Assembly: GCA_032629725.1 (NCBI GenBank)
Contig: JAFEVB010000006.1
Span: forward strand, 186,001 to 250,000
DNA from: Gremmenia infestans
Taxonomy: Eukaryota > Ascomycota > Leotiomycetes > Helotiales > Hamatocanthoscyphaceae
Length of the DNA stretch: 64,000 nucleotides
Direction of reading: 5' to 3'
Below, piece after piece: positions 46,576 through 57,400 of the stretch (positions are counted from its first letter, which is position 1; each line of letters starts with the position of its first letter). The notes beneath the pieces are model-generated. The model had not been told where the DNA came from. It searched no databases and was given only the letters and a program-made list of their open reading frames with translations. The position numbers and the translations under genes were made by a program.

Positions 46576-46962
46576 TTAAATCAGCTGCAGTCCTGCCAAT
46601 AAATCCACAAGACCATCGTCTAGTACAATCTGACATCCCAAGCCATCCCGACGAATCTCATAATAGTCACATGCTCCAGACCAACACACATAGTGTACAG
46701 CTCTTGGCACCAACCTTCCGAGTCCGGTGACTTGCATCCTACTCGACTCCTGGCAAAGACAAAGTGGATTGCTCGAATCGCTGCCACGAGAATCGTCGAA
46801 TCGGATGAATTTTCTGCATCGTGTGCATTTCTAGTAAGGGCGGTTTGCGTTTCCGTTTCTATTGGACTGTTTCGTCACGTATCTTGATGCTGGTTCATGA
46901 CAACGTCGACATTCTGGTACAGACGCATGGCTAGGGACTAGCTGAAGCAGGAGAGTGACCAT
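46576..46962 (-). pseudogene. GRF-like zinc-finger protein, interrupted by a stop
   Basis: Minus-strand frame from ATG 46962 to TAA 46576-46578, 128 codons, with one TAG at codon 44 (46833-46831). Around it the protein reads CRRCHEPASRYVTK, NRNGNANRPY, stop, KCTRCRKFIRFDDSRGSD, then NPLCLC and GRLVPRAVHYVCWSGACDYY. N-x-NGNA-x-RPYYKC...F..F is the GRF-type zinc-finger pattern (paired cysteines plus N..GR-FY-C) carried by many small repeated fungal proteins; homologues normally have Tyr where the TAG sits, so a single transversion explains the break. The rest of the frame is intact, including eight to ten cysteines. Either a recent pseudogene, readthrough candidate, or base error. The plus-strand frame 46693-46887 is only its shadow. 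Confidence 0.65.
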
Positions 46963-48338
46963 AATTGCCTTCTCGACCTAATCGTTTCTATCTGTTAAGT
47001 TAGCCCATTTTTTTGCAAGGGACGTGGAAGTTGATGGGCATTCAGCTCACCGTAACTGCAATGGGGTGGGGGGAAGGTAGAGGAATTGATCTAAAGAATA
47101 TACGACACAAGCTCTGGGCAGTATCGCGACCTTTTTATAATTCTTTGCATAACTAATGAGATGACTTAAGTGAAGCGTTCATCAACGTCATCATGCTATC
47201 TTCCGGGTTCCAACGGCGCCAGCGAAGTGCCGTTGACGTTTTCAGACTTTCGGAGAGCGCGGAAGCTATTTGCAGATATTCTTTTCGCTTAATAGTACGC
47301 AGTATGCACAAAATTGAATATCTCTCATTTCTGCTCCCAGTCTTTTCCCTACCCCAAGAAGAACATTATTGCGGGCATGACGAGGGTCCCTTTATAGTGA
47401 GCATGATTTCGCTTGTTTTGGTGGCAGAAGCGACGGCACGCACGATTGTGGTTAAGGTAGCCTATGTGTGCCGATTTCCAGGCCGATCTGGATGGACATT
47501 TGGCCTGACACACTCAGATCACATGTCTCACGATACATGCACCACGATAACATCTACTCCCTGGCTCCAGAAGTCAATTTGCTACATGCCTCCAAATCAA
47601 TTGTAACCTGACGCAATTCTCGAACCCATATCCTGACAGTAGCCTATCCTACAGATCAACTCCTTGATAAATCTATACTGTCATCAACTTCAACCCAGCT
47701 GTCAAATTTCGCCGACTGCTCGAGGCAAATGAAACGCCATGTCTTCCAACGCTGCCACAGCGAAACCAACTACATCCCCTTCCCACGGCCGATGGATAGA
47801 TCTATATCACAAACGGTCAAAGTCGCGGGTTCTAAAGACCTGACTGTTATGATGAACTCGTATGGGCTTAAGAGACACATTGAGGAAGATGTTCAAGAGA
47901 CCAAAGCTATTTTCAATGCCTTCAAGCAGTAAGATTAAAATGCCTAGGAGGCGTCACTGAAAGAATCAGAAAACGAAGGGTGCAGAGTCCCGAGTAAAAA
48001 CAGTTGCACTTCCAAATACTAACACAAATAGCAATTCCTCCTACTGATCTCTTTCAATTCCGCAATACGAATTCCAATTCGAGGAATCTTTTAGGATTGA
48101 TATACGTTATCGACGAAGTGGGAGCCAGAATGACCTAAGAAGGGAAAGGCAAGTGAAAGAGCCACAGAAGAGCCATGGAAGCAGCTCATTCGGAGTCTTG
48201 TAAGAGAGGAAACAGAGTTGAGGGCCACGATGCCTTGTCCAATGCCTCTTCTCTTTGCATACTAGTGATCCTGTCAGATTCTCGAGCATACACTTCATCG
48301 AATATCTCTTACCTCCAACATGGAGCAATGACAACATC
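46963..48338. other. Intergenic region with unconvincing small frames
   Basis: Plus frames 47193-47606 (137 codons) and 47729-47932 (67 codons) have no recognisable sequence. An ATG at about 47740 opens a 34-codon peptide containing SHGRWIDLYHKRSKSR, possibly a first exon, but no continuation was found. Confidence 0.3.
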
Positions 48339-48875
48339 TTAGCCGTAGATGGTGCTCTCGGCTAGCCTACAATGCCCATGTCGACACCCTTCGCATAGAG
48401 CGCTCTCGTGTGGACGCTCACTTGTACGGTCGTTATAGGAGAGTTGTTCCATCTCCATCCCACTCCATTTTCTGAGACGATATGTAACCCTCTCTGCATA
48501 TGATCCATCGGGCAATGGCTGACTAACGCTTCCGCAACCTTTGCAGCGTTGGTGATACACCCTGGCGTTGTATCTCTGTCTTGTGTACATTCGTATAGTA
48601 ATGGCAACTGATTTGCTTGTCCAGACGCGCTGATGGCAGGCTCTATTCCGGCATTTAAAGCGGCCTAGAATCGTGGTGTCGTGCTCCTCGATGGCGTCTC
48701 GATCCTCGTCATTTGCGAAGAAAGTGAAGGAGAGACGATGCTCCTCGAGCAGACGGCTGACGGTATCGTGCAATGCTGGATACATTGACCATGACTTGTC
48801 TAGTTCTTGTACGCTGGGTTTCGATTTTATCCATGGTTCCGACTTCCTATCTGGCTTCGGCTTTAAGAGCGACAT
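48339..48875 (-). CDS. 3CxxC-type zinc-finger protein
   Basis: Single-exon frame of 178 residues. The second half matches the zf-3CxxC pattern: GRFKCRNRACHQRVWTS, then VYHQRCKGCG about 25 residues later, and ALCEGCRHGHC near the end, giving three cysteine pairs. The spacing with an aromatic/basic strand between the first and second pair (ITIRMYTRQRYNARVYHQRC) is typical. The N-terminal 70 residues contain a conserved-looking amphipathic segment with LHDTVSRLLEEHRLSFTFF. In animals this domain occurs in receptor-transport proteins and zygote arrest proteins; fungal members are uncharacterised, probably nucleic-acid or zinc binding. It sits in a repeat-rich part of the window next to other small zinc-finger genes. 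Confidence 0.8.
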   Translation of the reverse strand: MSLLKPKPDRKSEPWIKSKPSVQELDKSWSMYPALHDTVSRLLEEHRLSFTFFANDEDRDAIEEHDTTILGRFKCRNRACHQRVWTSKSVAITIRMYTRQRYNARVYHQRCKGCGSVSQPLPDGSYAERVTYRLRKWSGMEMEQLSYNDRTSERPHESALCEGCRHGHCRLAESTIYG

Positions 48876-50036
48876 GTAGACGATGCGTGTTCACGGTGGT
48901 AACTCACGGAGGGACAGAAGGAAGATACAAGGCAACGTGGTGAAGAAGATGCACATTGACCTAGAAAATATGGGACGCGACGAACGTATTAGACGGGGAC
49001 ATCCGTGTTATGTTGCCACGGGGAGCGAAGGATTCTCGTCCTGCCCTCCGTAGGCATGCACATATCTTCGCGGAAGAGTGGCTGGGTGAGACACTAGAAC
49101 GAACGTCTGATGGAGCTCTATTAGGCCGTCTTCATCAAGAACGCGTTTTCAAAACACGTATTCGTGCCGAGCTTCTCCTCGCCGACTATTTCTAATGGCA
49201 CAAATTTGACTTCGTTGGGGATGATCCCTATATTGGATGTAGTTAAGCCCGCATGCTTCAATTACCACCAGTATTTACTGGCGCACCAAACCATCGGTTG
49301 CGACAACATGTCTAAAGGAATGTCAGCATTCGAAGATCACCGCTTCTCCTACGGAATGGAGGAGTGCCTAAAAGAGTGGTATGTTTCCTCACTACATGGA
49401 AGCTGATCTATCAGAAACTCGATCTACCATGAGTTTGCGGAGGCCCCTCATCAAAATCTGAGTAGAGCCACAGAAGGAAGGGAGGGTTGAGTTGTGCTGC
49501 CGTGACACATCGTCCTGCCACGCCTCACCTCAGGCGCACATGAAATTGACCACTTGGCAGAGTATGTACCTGGTGGCAATAGTGGAATACGAGGAGCTAG
49601 GGTATATCCTGGTCCATACAATTGAGAGGAAGTTGACATACAAATTATATTAGTGCGGGCCATGACTGCTTATACCATTACGACAACGACGATCCGATCC
49701 ATCAACCCTACAGATACAAAAATTTAACCCGGACTTCATCCTACACCCAACCAGCTGGCGCCAGAACCGTGTGTCTCCCTTGCCCATCATACGTTGCGGT
49801 CTGTGACAAAATTACCCGCTCCTTTGTCGCTTGTTGCACTTTCCCCCGCCATCTTTTCCCTATCTTGGAATTATATGTCCGCCAGAGCCTAGGCATGAGA
49901 TAGGCGTCCTCAATACAGTACTATATGATATCGTCAGACAAGGGACGAGCATTAAATACTTCGTAGCTTCCACTACGCTCAGGTGCAAGCAGGTTCAAAC
50001 CTTTCTCCTTGGTCCTTTCTAACTAAGGCTGCAAGT
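48876..50036. other. Intergenic region, nothing recognised
   Basis: No supported genes. Short plus frames at 49010-49406 lack motifs. Confidence 0.35.
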
Positions 50037-50690
50037 TGTTACAAACGTGACATGTGACTAGGGGACCTTAGGCTCAGTGTCTGGCTTCAGACGTAGTAGA
50101 ACCCCTAGGAGGAAGGGTTATAGTCTCCTTATAGGTATTTAGGCATAAGGGTTGGTTAGTGGGACTACTAACATTTGGTTATCACACCATGTGACTAGGT
50201 TATAGGGTGGACCGAGAGGACCCTATAGGATCCTAATCAGAGGACCGAGGGGACTAAGAGGGGTCTAGAGGGATCTAGGAGAATAAAGGGTCTATATAAG
50301 ACTAGGTTATTACCTATTAGATAGGAGCTTTATGCTTAACTTAAATAGTATTTCTTAATATATGCTTATTACCTTATACTTAGTAATAAGCTATACTTTT
50401 AAGTATAGTAACCTATAATACATTAATAGATACTAATATTAACCTAATAATAACCTAGGTCTAGGGACCTACCTTAAGTCACTAGACTTACCCGGGCACT
50501 ATAAGAGCCCGGCGATCGTTATATAAGATTATCTAAGCATATATAAACTTCTTATATATTAGATGCTTTTACTAATTATAAAAGTACTTAGCAATCAATA
50601 TTCAACTATATATAAAGAATATATAAGATTCTTTCCTTTTCTGCAGCTCGGAATTCAACCTCTAGTATAAGGATATATGCTCTGCTAAAA
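50037..50690 (+). mobile_element. Putative degenerate LTR (solo or fragment)
   Basis: Sequence begins TGTTACAAACGTGACATG, the TG...-type start common to fungal LTRs, then shows repeated GGACC/TAGG-rich and very TA-rich parts, a candidate TATA box (TCTATATAAGAC near 50289), and the sharp hairpin GCCCGG...CCCGGGC area (50489-50513: CCCGGGCACTATAAGAGCCCGG). No internal retroelement coding and no second copy in the window; the right end and target duplication could not be fixed. The identification as an LTR is an inference from composition and start only. Confidence 0.35.
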
Positions 50691-51206
50691 ACCAGGTTGC
50701 TCTCTCTATGCGAAATCTCTAGAGGCGTTCACTATGCATCATAAATGTTTGCAGCTCTTCTAGAAAAGATGCAGATCATTTTAGCATCTCTAGATAAGAG
50801 CAGCGTAGAGAAAACTGTAGTATAGAGCATCAGCTATTACGTTCCACTCTATAGTTGGATATGTAATATATTAGCAATAAGATAGAGAAAGTGGGCCGTC
50901 TCCTGAAAATAGAACGACTTGCATTTGAAGGTGGCAAGAATAATCTGTGGTTGCGAGGCATATGCAATGATAATGCTTTTCTTTATGATCTCGCAGAGTC
51001 CGTTATATTATATGCTCTCCTGAACACTCCTGGTCCTGACTACCTCGAAAATTTTAACCGTGTTATCGCTTTCTGCAAATTGTAACAAGATCCCTCGACC
51101 TATAGCACACTACTATCGAACTCTTTGCGCCTTTTTAAACTTATATGAGCCTGCTGACCAGTAGCCTCCATCCCGGCATAAGCCATTTCGCCCAGGCGTC
51201 CGGCTC
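50691..51206. other. Region with one unrecognised open frame
   Basis: Plus frame 50891-51085 gives 64 residues (VGRLLKIERLAFEGGKNNLW, then CNDNAFLYDLAESVILYALL) starting from GTG, ending in CKL. It looks protein-like but has no ATG in context and no partner exon; could be a remnant of a repeat-borne gene. Confidence 0.25.
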
Positions 51207-51476
51207 TCACTTTTTTGAGAGAAGCTCGCCATAACAAGCGTTGCAGCGAAGGTCATTCCATTGGCTGTGGTATGTAGCCAGAAGCTTCGCTTTCTTCTCA
51301 TTATTGCATCGACCGCATGTGAAAAGGGTGGTTAAAGCGAGTCGATGTAATGTCAATGCTCCTTTGGGCTCGTAAACCTTCACTACTGCGAATTCGGAGG
51401 GTGGTGTTTGCGTCTGAACGCTGTCCTTTTGAGGAACAGCAGAGTCTTCGTGGCTCTTGCGGGATTCAGAAGCCAT
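51207..51476 (-). CDS. Small CxxC protein, 89 residues
   Basis: Open frame from ATG 51476 to TGA 51207. The N-terminal half is polar; the C-terminal half is LFTCGRCNNEKKAKLLAT followed by WNDLRCNACYGELLSKK, two CxxC pairs about 22 residues apart, a minimal zinc ribbon/treble-clef-like arrangement. I recall similar short sequences (TC.RC...K..KLVAT...CN.CYG.LLS) in fungi, often in many copies, without known function. Compact and with clear start and stop, so probably a real gene or a recent relic of a multigene family. Confidence 0.5.
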   Translation of the reverse strand: MASESRKSHEDSAVPQKDSVQTQTPPSEFAVVKVYEPKGALTLHRLALTTLFTCGRCNNEKKAKLLATYHSQWNDLRCNACYGELLSKK

Positions 51477-52989
51477 AGTTCAGCGTTATTGGATTGGCAA
51501 CTAGCGATTGTCCGGCAATAGGTGATGAAAAGAACCGATTGTTCAAAACGCAGCACAGTTGGCTGTTATGTCTTCGGGAGTGGTGAGGCTGAACTGATGC
51601 TTCGTCAATGGGAAGCTTTAAGGCTGTTGTTTCTGAGCTGTGTATGCAATGCTTCTAGCTATATGTTCAGGGGGTAAATGCATGAATTGACTGTTGTTCT
51701 ATAGTGGGAAGTACGCTGTATATATAGGGCCCTCAGGCCCTAGCATGCCTGCTATGCATTCCATAGGCTATTGCATTCCAATAAGGCTGACGCCTTTTGC
51801 TTAGCACCCGATTATGTGCATGCTTGAAGGCTAATCTCTGTTATCGCGACGGACAATGATCGCGCTGCGTGTTACCAACCTCCTTCTTTTCCTCTATGCC
51901 TTTATCACACCTGCGATCTTACAATATCAAACGCCTGTTCTCCAAAAGCAAATTTAATCATGGCTGATGAATGAACCCAGGGACGGAGGTTACTCGGGAA
52001 GTTCCTAATAAACCCCTAAAGCAAGGCTTAATACATCCCTACCTAAACTAAAAAGTTAGCTACAAATACATGGATCGATTGCGTTGTGGTCCGGGAGGTT
52101 ATTTAGTGGGGAAGATTATTTGCGTGGGGAGGTTATTTAATCGGGAAGTTTATTTAGTCGGGAAGATAGGTGGTGGTGGGTTGTTTGATCATCCCTCGCT
52201 TGAGTAGGAAACGGTTTCCCAACTGAACCCTTTTGCTTGGATTTGTTGACTGCCTTTTATATCCCTCTTGTTAGCAGGATATCCGTTACTAGACTTGGCC
52301 ATTATTTAAGACATAGATCCTATAAGGCTAACCCTAAGGTACCGCTTTTATGACATGTTAGCGTAAGTTCTCGCGATATATGTTGTGCAAAGTACGTTAA
52401 TCTACGAGATTCTTTTGGTGTTGAATGTGTAACGTTCGAATGAAGGCCGTAAACCATTGGCTAAATAGGCGAGAGTCAGAACTTGAGTTGTGTTGCTTTA
52501 TTGAAATTTTTAGAAAGCACGAGAACGGTACTATTGAGATTCTATAAGACCTCCCACATCCAACTGTCCTCCTTGAATCGCCTGATTTTATATGCATCCA
52601 CCATGGCATCATCGTGGCCCTAAACGACAGCATAAAGCGTTCGCATTAGCCTTAGATAGTGTCTAATATTTTGCTTATAATTTCGAGAGGTCATTATGAT
52701 TTGTAGGACTTTGCAAATAGTGGTGCTCAACGCCATATAATTTGCTAAAGCAATCTAATACCAACCATTAGGCTGCAATGCCTTCAAATGCCTTCAGCTG
52801 ATGGGTGCGCTAAGCATCGGTCGCAAAAATTTCCAGAAATTTAACTATTTGGGATTCTTATATATCTTATGCCAAACCAAATCCTCAGAGCACCCACAAA
52901 ATAACAAAGGCGCCCAGAATTTCTTCCAAGACAAGCACAAGGGAAATAGGACGCGCTTAAGATAACTTGGAAATAAGCAGAGGGCCAGC
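51477..52989. other. Intergenic region with degenerate tandem repeats
   Basis: Holds the repeat cluster at 52093-52167, otherwise no gene-like sequence. A 78-codon minus frame (52397-52633) is not supported. Confidence 0.4.
52093..52167. repeat. Degenerate tandem repeat, about 16-18 bp units
   Basis: Successive units GGGAGGTTATTTAGT, GGGAAGATTATTTGCGT, GGGAGGTTATTTAATC, GGGAAGTTTATTTAGTC and GGGAAGATA; core GGGAR-G/A-TTATTT. A related GGGAAGTTCC lies at 51997. Confidence 0.75.
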
Positions 52990-55333
52990 TCAGGTCAAGA
53001 TCTTCTTCCCCTTCTCAAGATCCTCCATCTCTTTCTGAAGCTGCTTTCGCCTGCGTTTCTGACTGGGGTCCTCTCCTGCAACCTCCTGCAGCTGTTCCGG
53101 AGTCATGATGCCAACGAAAGCTGGCGAAAAGAGCTTTAATGGTGTTGTTGGCCCAGAGATCAAGTGGTGTTCTGCTGCTTGCATACAGACCACATCTACC
53201 ACACGTTTCCACGCAACTTGATAGTAAGACTTCAAAATATCATGGAGATCCTGGACCGTATGCTCAATGTTGCTCATCGGGTGATGACTTATAATATCGT
53301 CGAGCCGGACGACGGTGCCGTGGGAACAGTCAGTGAAAGACTTCCCTGACATTAGCTGGTGCATCCGTTTTTGCCGACTAAGCGAAATTTAATATGCTGG
53401 CCAAAACAGATGCCAACAAGTAACATACCATTTCTCTAATGTATCATTGAAATAATGATTCTGTGTCGCTGGTTTCTCCGACCGCTCAACCTGTAAGATA
53501 AACTCAACTTGGGAGACTGCCTTCTTGTATCGCTCAAGGAGGCCATCAATAAGCAGAGAGGTCAATGCACTACGGACACGTTCGTCTGGACAGATAAGTT
53601 GAAGTAGCTCAGTAACAAAGTTGTGAACAATCGTCACGACATCACTGATATATCCCAAGGCCATGCTGTTCCACTTTTGGGACTGTTCCCTCATTGTAAT
53701 AGCGAGGAGTGATGGGTCAAAGGTTCCAAGCTCGAACCCACGTGAGGAGCGATACACTTTCGTCAGCCATTCCAGGATACCTTGGCTTTCAGGGGAAGTC
53801 AGCTGTTCGTTGTCGCGTAGGATATCCTCGATATCTTCATGATCTTCATTGAGTCTTGTGGCAAAGAGCTTCGGGTTTGACTCTGGCTTGGTCTCCCCAA
53901 CCGACGGGCCTTTCAAGGCAGGCCAAGCTGCAAGTGCCACAGGATTCTTGATTGCAGGATTGGCCCCTGCCTCAAACTGATATGTATGCCCTAATTTCTG
54001 AACCATGTTCGAAAAGGCTTCACTACGGCTTACCATTAGCGTCGCGAGTCGGAGGTTATAACGTTTGTCAAAGATGTCATTCCCCCAGTACTTGGCATCT
54101 AGTGCTAGGGACGCGACTTCCTGGAAGCGGGTAGCGATGTCGATCAGGTACGTGGACTGCTCCACTGGCGTATCTCTACCGGCCCCTAGGATAGCAAGTG
54201 ACATTCTGCAAGCCTTTAACCTTTTGTTAAGCTCCGATTTGACCTGGAAGTAGTCAGCCTGTCTCAATCGATCTGGCCCATCAGGTTTCACCTACTTTTG
54301 GAAATTCACGTCGGGTATGGGTGGCAAGAACCTCCTGCAGCCGAACCTTGAGTGCTGGTACCCCAACCTTGTCCTTTTCCAGATTGGTATAGGCTGAATA
54401 AAGGGCGAAGAAGGTATTCTCAAGTACATGCCGCTCTGTCGTTGGGTCCGCGGACTGCTGCTGTCCCGGGTTCCGCACCAAATGCCACCCCAGAGCCAAT
54501 TGATGTTTGCGACCATCGATCAGATCTATAACATTCTGTTCGGCCCCTTTATCCACAAGGTCAGGTTTGGTGAGAACGCCAAGTGTCCTCTGTCCGTCCG
54601 GATCGACCTCTTCTGCCATCTCCAAGATTTCTTGCGTGGCAATATCAACGTTGGCAGGAATCACGGCGAGTATGACAGATCTCGGATTATCCATATAGCC
54701 CTGGACCATTGATTTGACCATCTGCATGTCCGCTTTGCTTGTGACCCCTTGTGTTGTTCTCTTAAAGATTCCTGGAATGTCGATGACGCTGAGGTGCGCC
54801 TGCTCTGGTCCACACACCTCGAGACACAGAACATCATCTGAGAAGGTTTTGGGATGCAGAGGGTCATCAGATATGCCCATGACCATGGGTACCTTTAGAT
54901 CTTAGTATGACCAAAAGAGAGACTCATCCTAGATGGCACGTACCTCGCGCATGATACCTGCAAAGGCCTTCTGATCCAGGGTCTCCATATCTTTGGTCCA
55001 TACACGCACCTCCTCCGCATGTTCGGCACTTGAGTGTTTGGCCGCAACGATCGATACTGCAATCCGTTTTGATGCTGAGCGCCGAAATGTGATCTGTGTA
55101 GCAAATCTTGTACATAACCCACTATCTCGGGGAAACGGCAAGTCGGTTAGTCCTTCTAAGACAGAACTCTTCCCACTAGATTGATCTCCAACCACGACGA
55201 TCTGTGGCAAGTCGATATAATCACCAACGTTGCACGCGAAGAGCTTGTCAATTTTATCCAACATTGCTGGATCTGCGAGACTGATCAGACTCCCATTCTC
55301 ACCCTCGGAGGCACGCTTAAGAATGTCGTCCAT
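52990..55333 (-). CDS. Dynamin-like (Mx-type) large GTPase
   Basis: Exons 55333-54944, 54892-54296, 54243-53429 and 53377-52990 give 729 residues in phase. GTPase motifs: G1 VVGDQSSGKSSVLEGL, G2 region LCTRFATQITFRR, G3 VIDIPGI (usual DLPG), G4 TKPDLVDKG. The dynamin middle region follows, and the last exon encodes a C-terminal GTPase-effector domain with the YYQVAWKRVVDVVCMQAAEH helix typical of Mx/dynamin. No PH or Pro-rich domain, so it belongs with Mx-like/fungal dynamin-related proteins rather than classical dynamins; Vps1 and Dnm1 orthologues are usually longer and better conserved. Role may be membrane remodelling or defence-like; unknown. The ATG at 55333 is preferred over the GTG frame extension. 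The third acceptor was placed after TTCCAG so that REFPK joins VKSELN. Confidence 0.9.
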
Positions 55334-56237
55334 AGTGTGAGTGACTCCAAGCACTCAGTATGGATGTTGGTTGAGAATAAGGATTGTAGGTGATATAAAT
55401 CACTAAAGTGAAGAGCGTATTGAGAGTTCTTCGCCGTGTGCAAGCCGCGTATGCTGCCGCATGGCTTATCGCGATCAAGTCCTCACCGCTATCTTCGTGC
55501 GACGCGAAAAGTCGAGGTCGTCAACCAGTGAGGGCTTTATTCGAAACAACTAAGTAGTTGCTTTTTATAGAAGGCCACCAGGACTCCCTAGAGCTCGCTT
55601 GAACAGAAATCTTAAATAAGCAAGCTGTGTTAATTAATAAGTGAAGGCCAGCTATACCTGCTAGCAAACAGATATTATTAATAAGAAAGTAAAAGTTAAA
55701 TGCAAAATATAGTTTAGTTAGTTCTTAGTTTCGCTCTTTAGCTAGCCGACCTTGCTAGCCCCTTGGATGCATTTTCTTCTATATCTATTCAAGTCTATTA
55801 TTTATTATAATCTAGATAATCTTATAGAGTATTGTCCTAGAAAATTATAAACTTAGTACTAATAGAACTAATTTATCTTTATTTTTCTATAAGATATTTA
55901 TTTATACTTATATTTTTATAATATAAAATAGTAAATATATCTTTTAATAGTCTTAGAAATAGTATACTTCTAAGATTTTTCGTTCATAGTATTCATTGTC
56001 ATCCCAATCTAGCAATTACATATAGGAACCTTCCATATGGTTCTCCCGCCATTCCTTCTTTATCGAAAGAGTCATATCTTATAAACGACAAGACTTTTCA
56101 TTAGCGAGACGGTCAATTCACACTAAGATTTGAAAGCGAAAACTTTATAAAAAGGCAACCTCCATTCACCTTTTCATTTTCCACTTATGTGAATAAACCT
56201 TAAAGTAATTTGGAGAGTCACCGGTAGCGCCTATATA
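55334..56237. other. AT-rich flank of the Helitron, no gene
   Basis: Promoter side of the dynamin-like gene followed by about 600 very AT-rich bases, probably RIP-affected repeat sequence, up to the Helitron 3' end. No readable coding relic. Confidence 0.4.
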
Positions 56238-56274
56238 CTAGGGGCCAGTTATTCGCTGCGCTTAATAGTAAGCG
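56238..56274 (-). other. Helitron 3' end: stem-loop plus CTAG
   Basis: Six-base-pair stem with ATAG/CTAT loop at 56259-56274 and terminal CTAG at 56238-56241; next base on the element strand is T. Confidence 0.75.
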
Positions 56275-56739
56275 ACCGGGATTATAGCGCGGAGCCGCAA
56301 ATCACGTGTAACGGTCCGTTTTTGCTTTAGAGTATTATTTTTTAAAGTAAATAGAAACTATATCCTATTATCTATAATAGATTTATATAGATCGCTTAGT
56401 ATTATAGCAGGTAAGTATATCTTTTAAATTTTTCCTTCTATACTTCCTCTTTTCTTTTTTTCTTTTTACTATAACTATAATTAAATAATATAAGTATATC
56501 CCTTTTCCTATAACCCGCTTGCAGATATTTATAGTCTATAGTATATCTTAATTAACTGCTACTACTACTGCTATAAGCTTTACCGCTGCCTGCTTTGCTG
56601 CCTCTACCTATGCTAAGCGCCTCCCTACTGCTATACCTAGCCTCCCTCTTTGCTCTACTACTACTATAACCTCCTTTACTGCGCTAGTTCTAGTCTATTC
56701 TGCGGTTTTGCGCCCTAGCCGCACTAATACTATAGCTAG

Positions 56740-57032
56740 GCCTATAAACCTAGAGGCTTTACTTAGCTAACTTATTAGTTAAGTAAATGCTCCTAGGTGC
56801 ACGTATTATATACGCAGGTCTAGTTACTAGATATTATACATATCAGCGGCTAGTTTCTTTAGTAGAAGCTATGCCAACTGCTATTATAGTAGTAAAGGAA
56901 CTTGCTGCTCGCTTTATAAGTCCACTTTATAGTTTATTTCCGTAACCTAGCTAATATTTACGGATCTATAGAGCCTACTGCTGCTCCCGCCCCTACCCTA
57001 GTTATCTTTATAGGTAGCTGTCGCCGCTGCTA

Positions 57033-57063
<31 letters not shown>

Positions 57064-57400
57064 TTATTATTATTATTATTGCTTTATTAGGTCGCTCCTA
57101 GTTATTATATAGTTAACCAGGTTGCTCCTAGTAGACCTTATATTAGTTTATAGTATCCTATCTCTATTATAGACCGTACTAACCACCTATAGTCCTTTAT
57201 GCCTATTATACGCTAGCTGCTTGCGCCTGCGCCTACGCCCGCGCCTACTAGGAATTAGCGGATGTTTATAGAGAGAAAGCGGAGGAGTTAAAAGAGAAGG
57301 AGAATCGGTTATAGGAGGTGCTAAAGATAGAGGAGGAGAATAAAAAAGAGGAGGATAAGAAGGATAAGAAGGATACAGAAAGTATAGTATTATAAATCCT
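56740..57400 (+). pseudogene. DUF3716-like Cys-rich relic with coiled coil, inside the Helitron
   Basis: On the strand opposite to the Rep/helicase gene, a frame with several stops reads NLEALLS, LIS, VNAPRCTYYIRRSSY, FFSRSYANCYYSSKGTCCS and, after an intervening Pro/Thr-like part, ELADVYREKAEELKEKENRL followed by an Asp/Lys-rich end (57245-57395). If C-to-T decay is allowed for, the first part matches the pattern C-x2-C-x-R-G-x-G...G-x-CANCHY...G-x-R-C-S that I know from fungal DUF3716 proteins, and the second is a coiled coil, which often follows it. It overlaps nothing else and converges with the helicase gene. Cargo gene or regular second ORF of this Helitron family; cannot be decided here. 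Confidence 0.5.
57036..57080. repeat. (CTA)n/(TTA)n microsatellite in the Helitron
   Basis: About eight CTA/ACT units passing into six TTA units, in the linker part of the plus-strand relic. Confidence 0.85.

Noticed and set aside
47193..47606. 137-codon plus frame as a gene
   Set aside because: No motif, no codon bias, several rare-looking codons and no splice context.
54248..54295. Shorter 37-base intron in the dynamin-like gene ending at GAGACAG
   Set aside because: Too short for splicing and would add residues that break the conserved FPK-VKSELN join.
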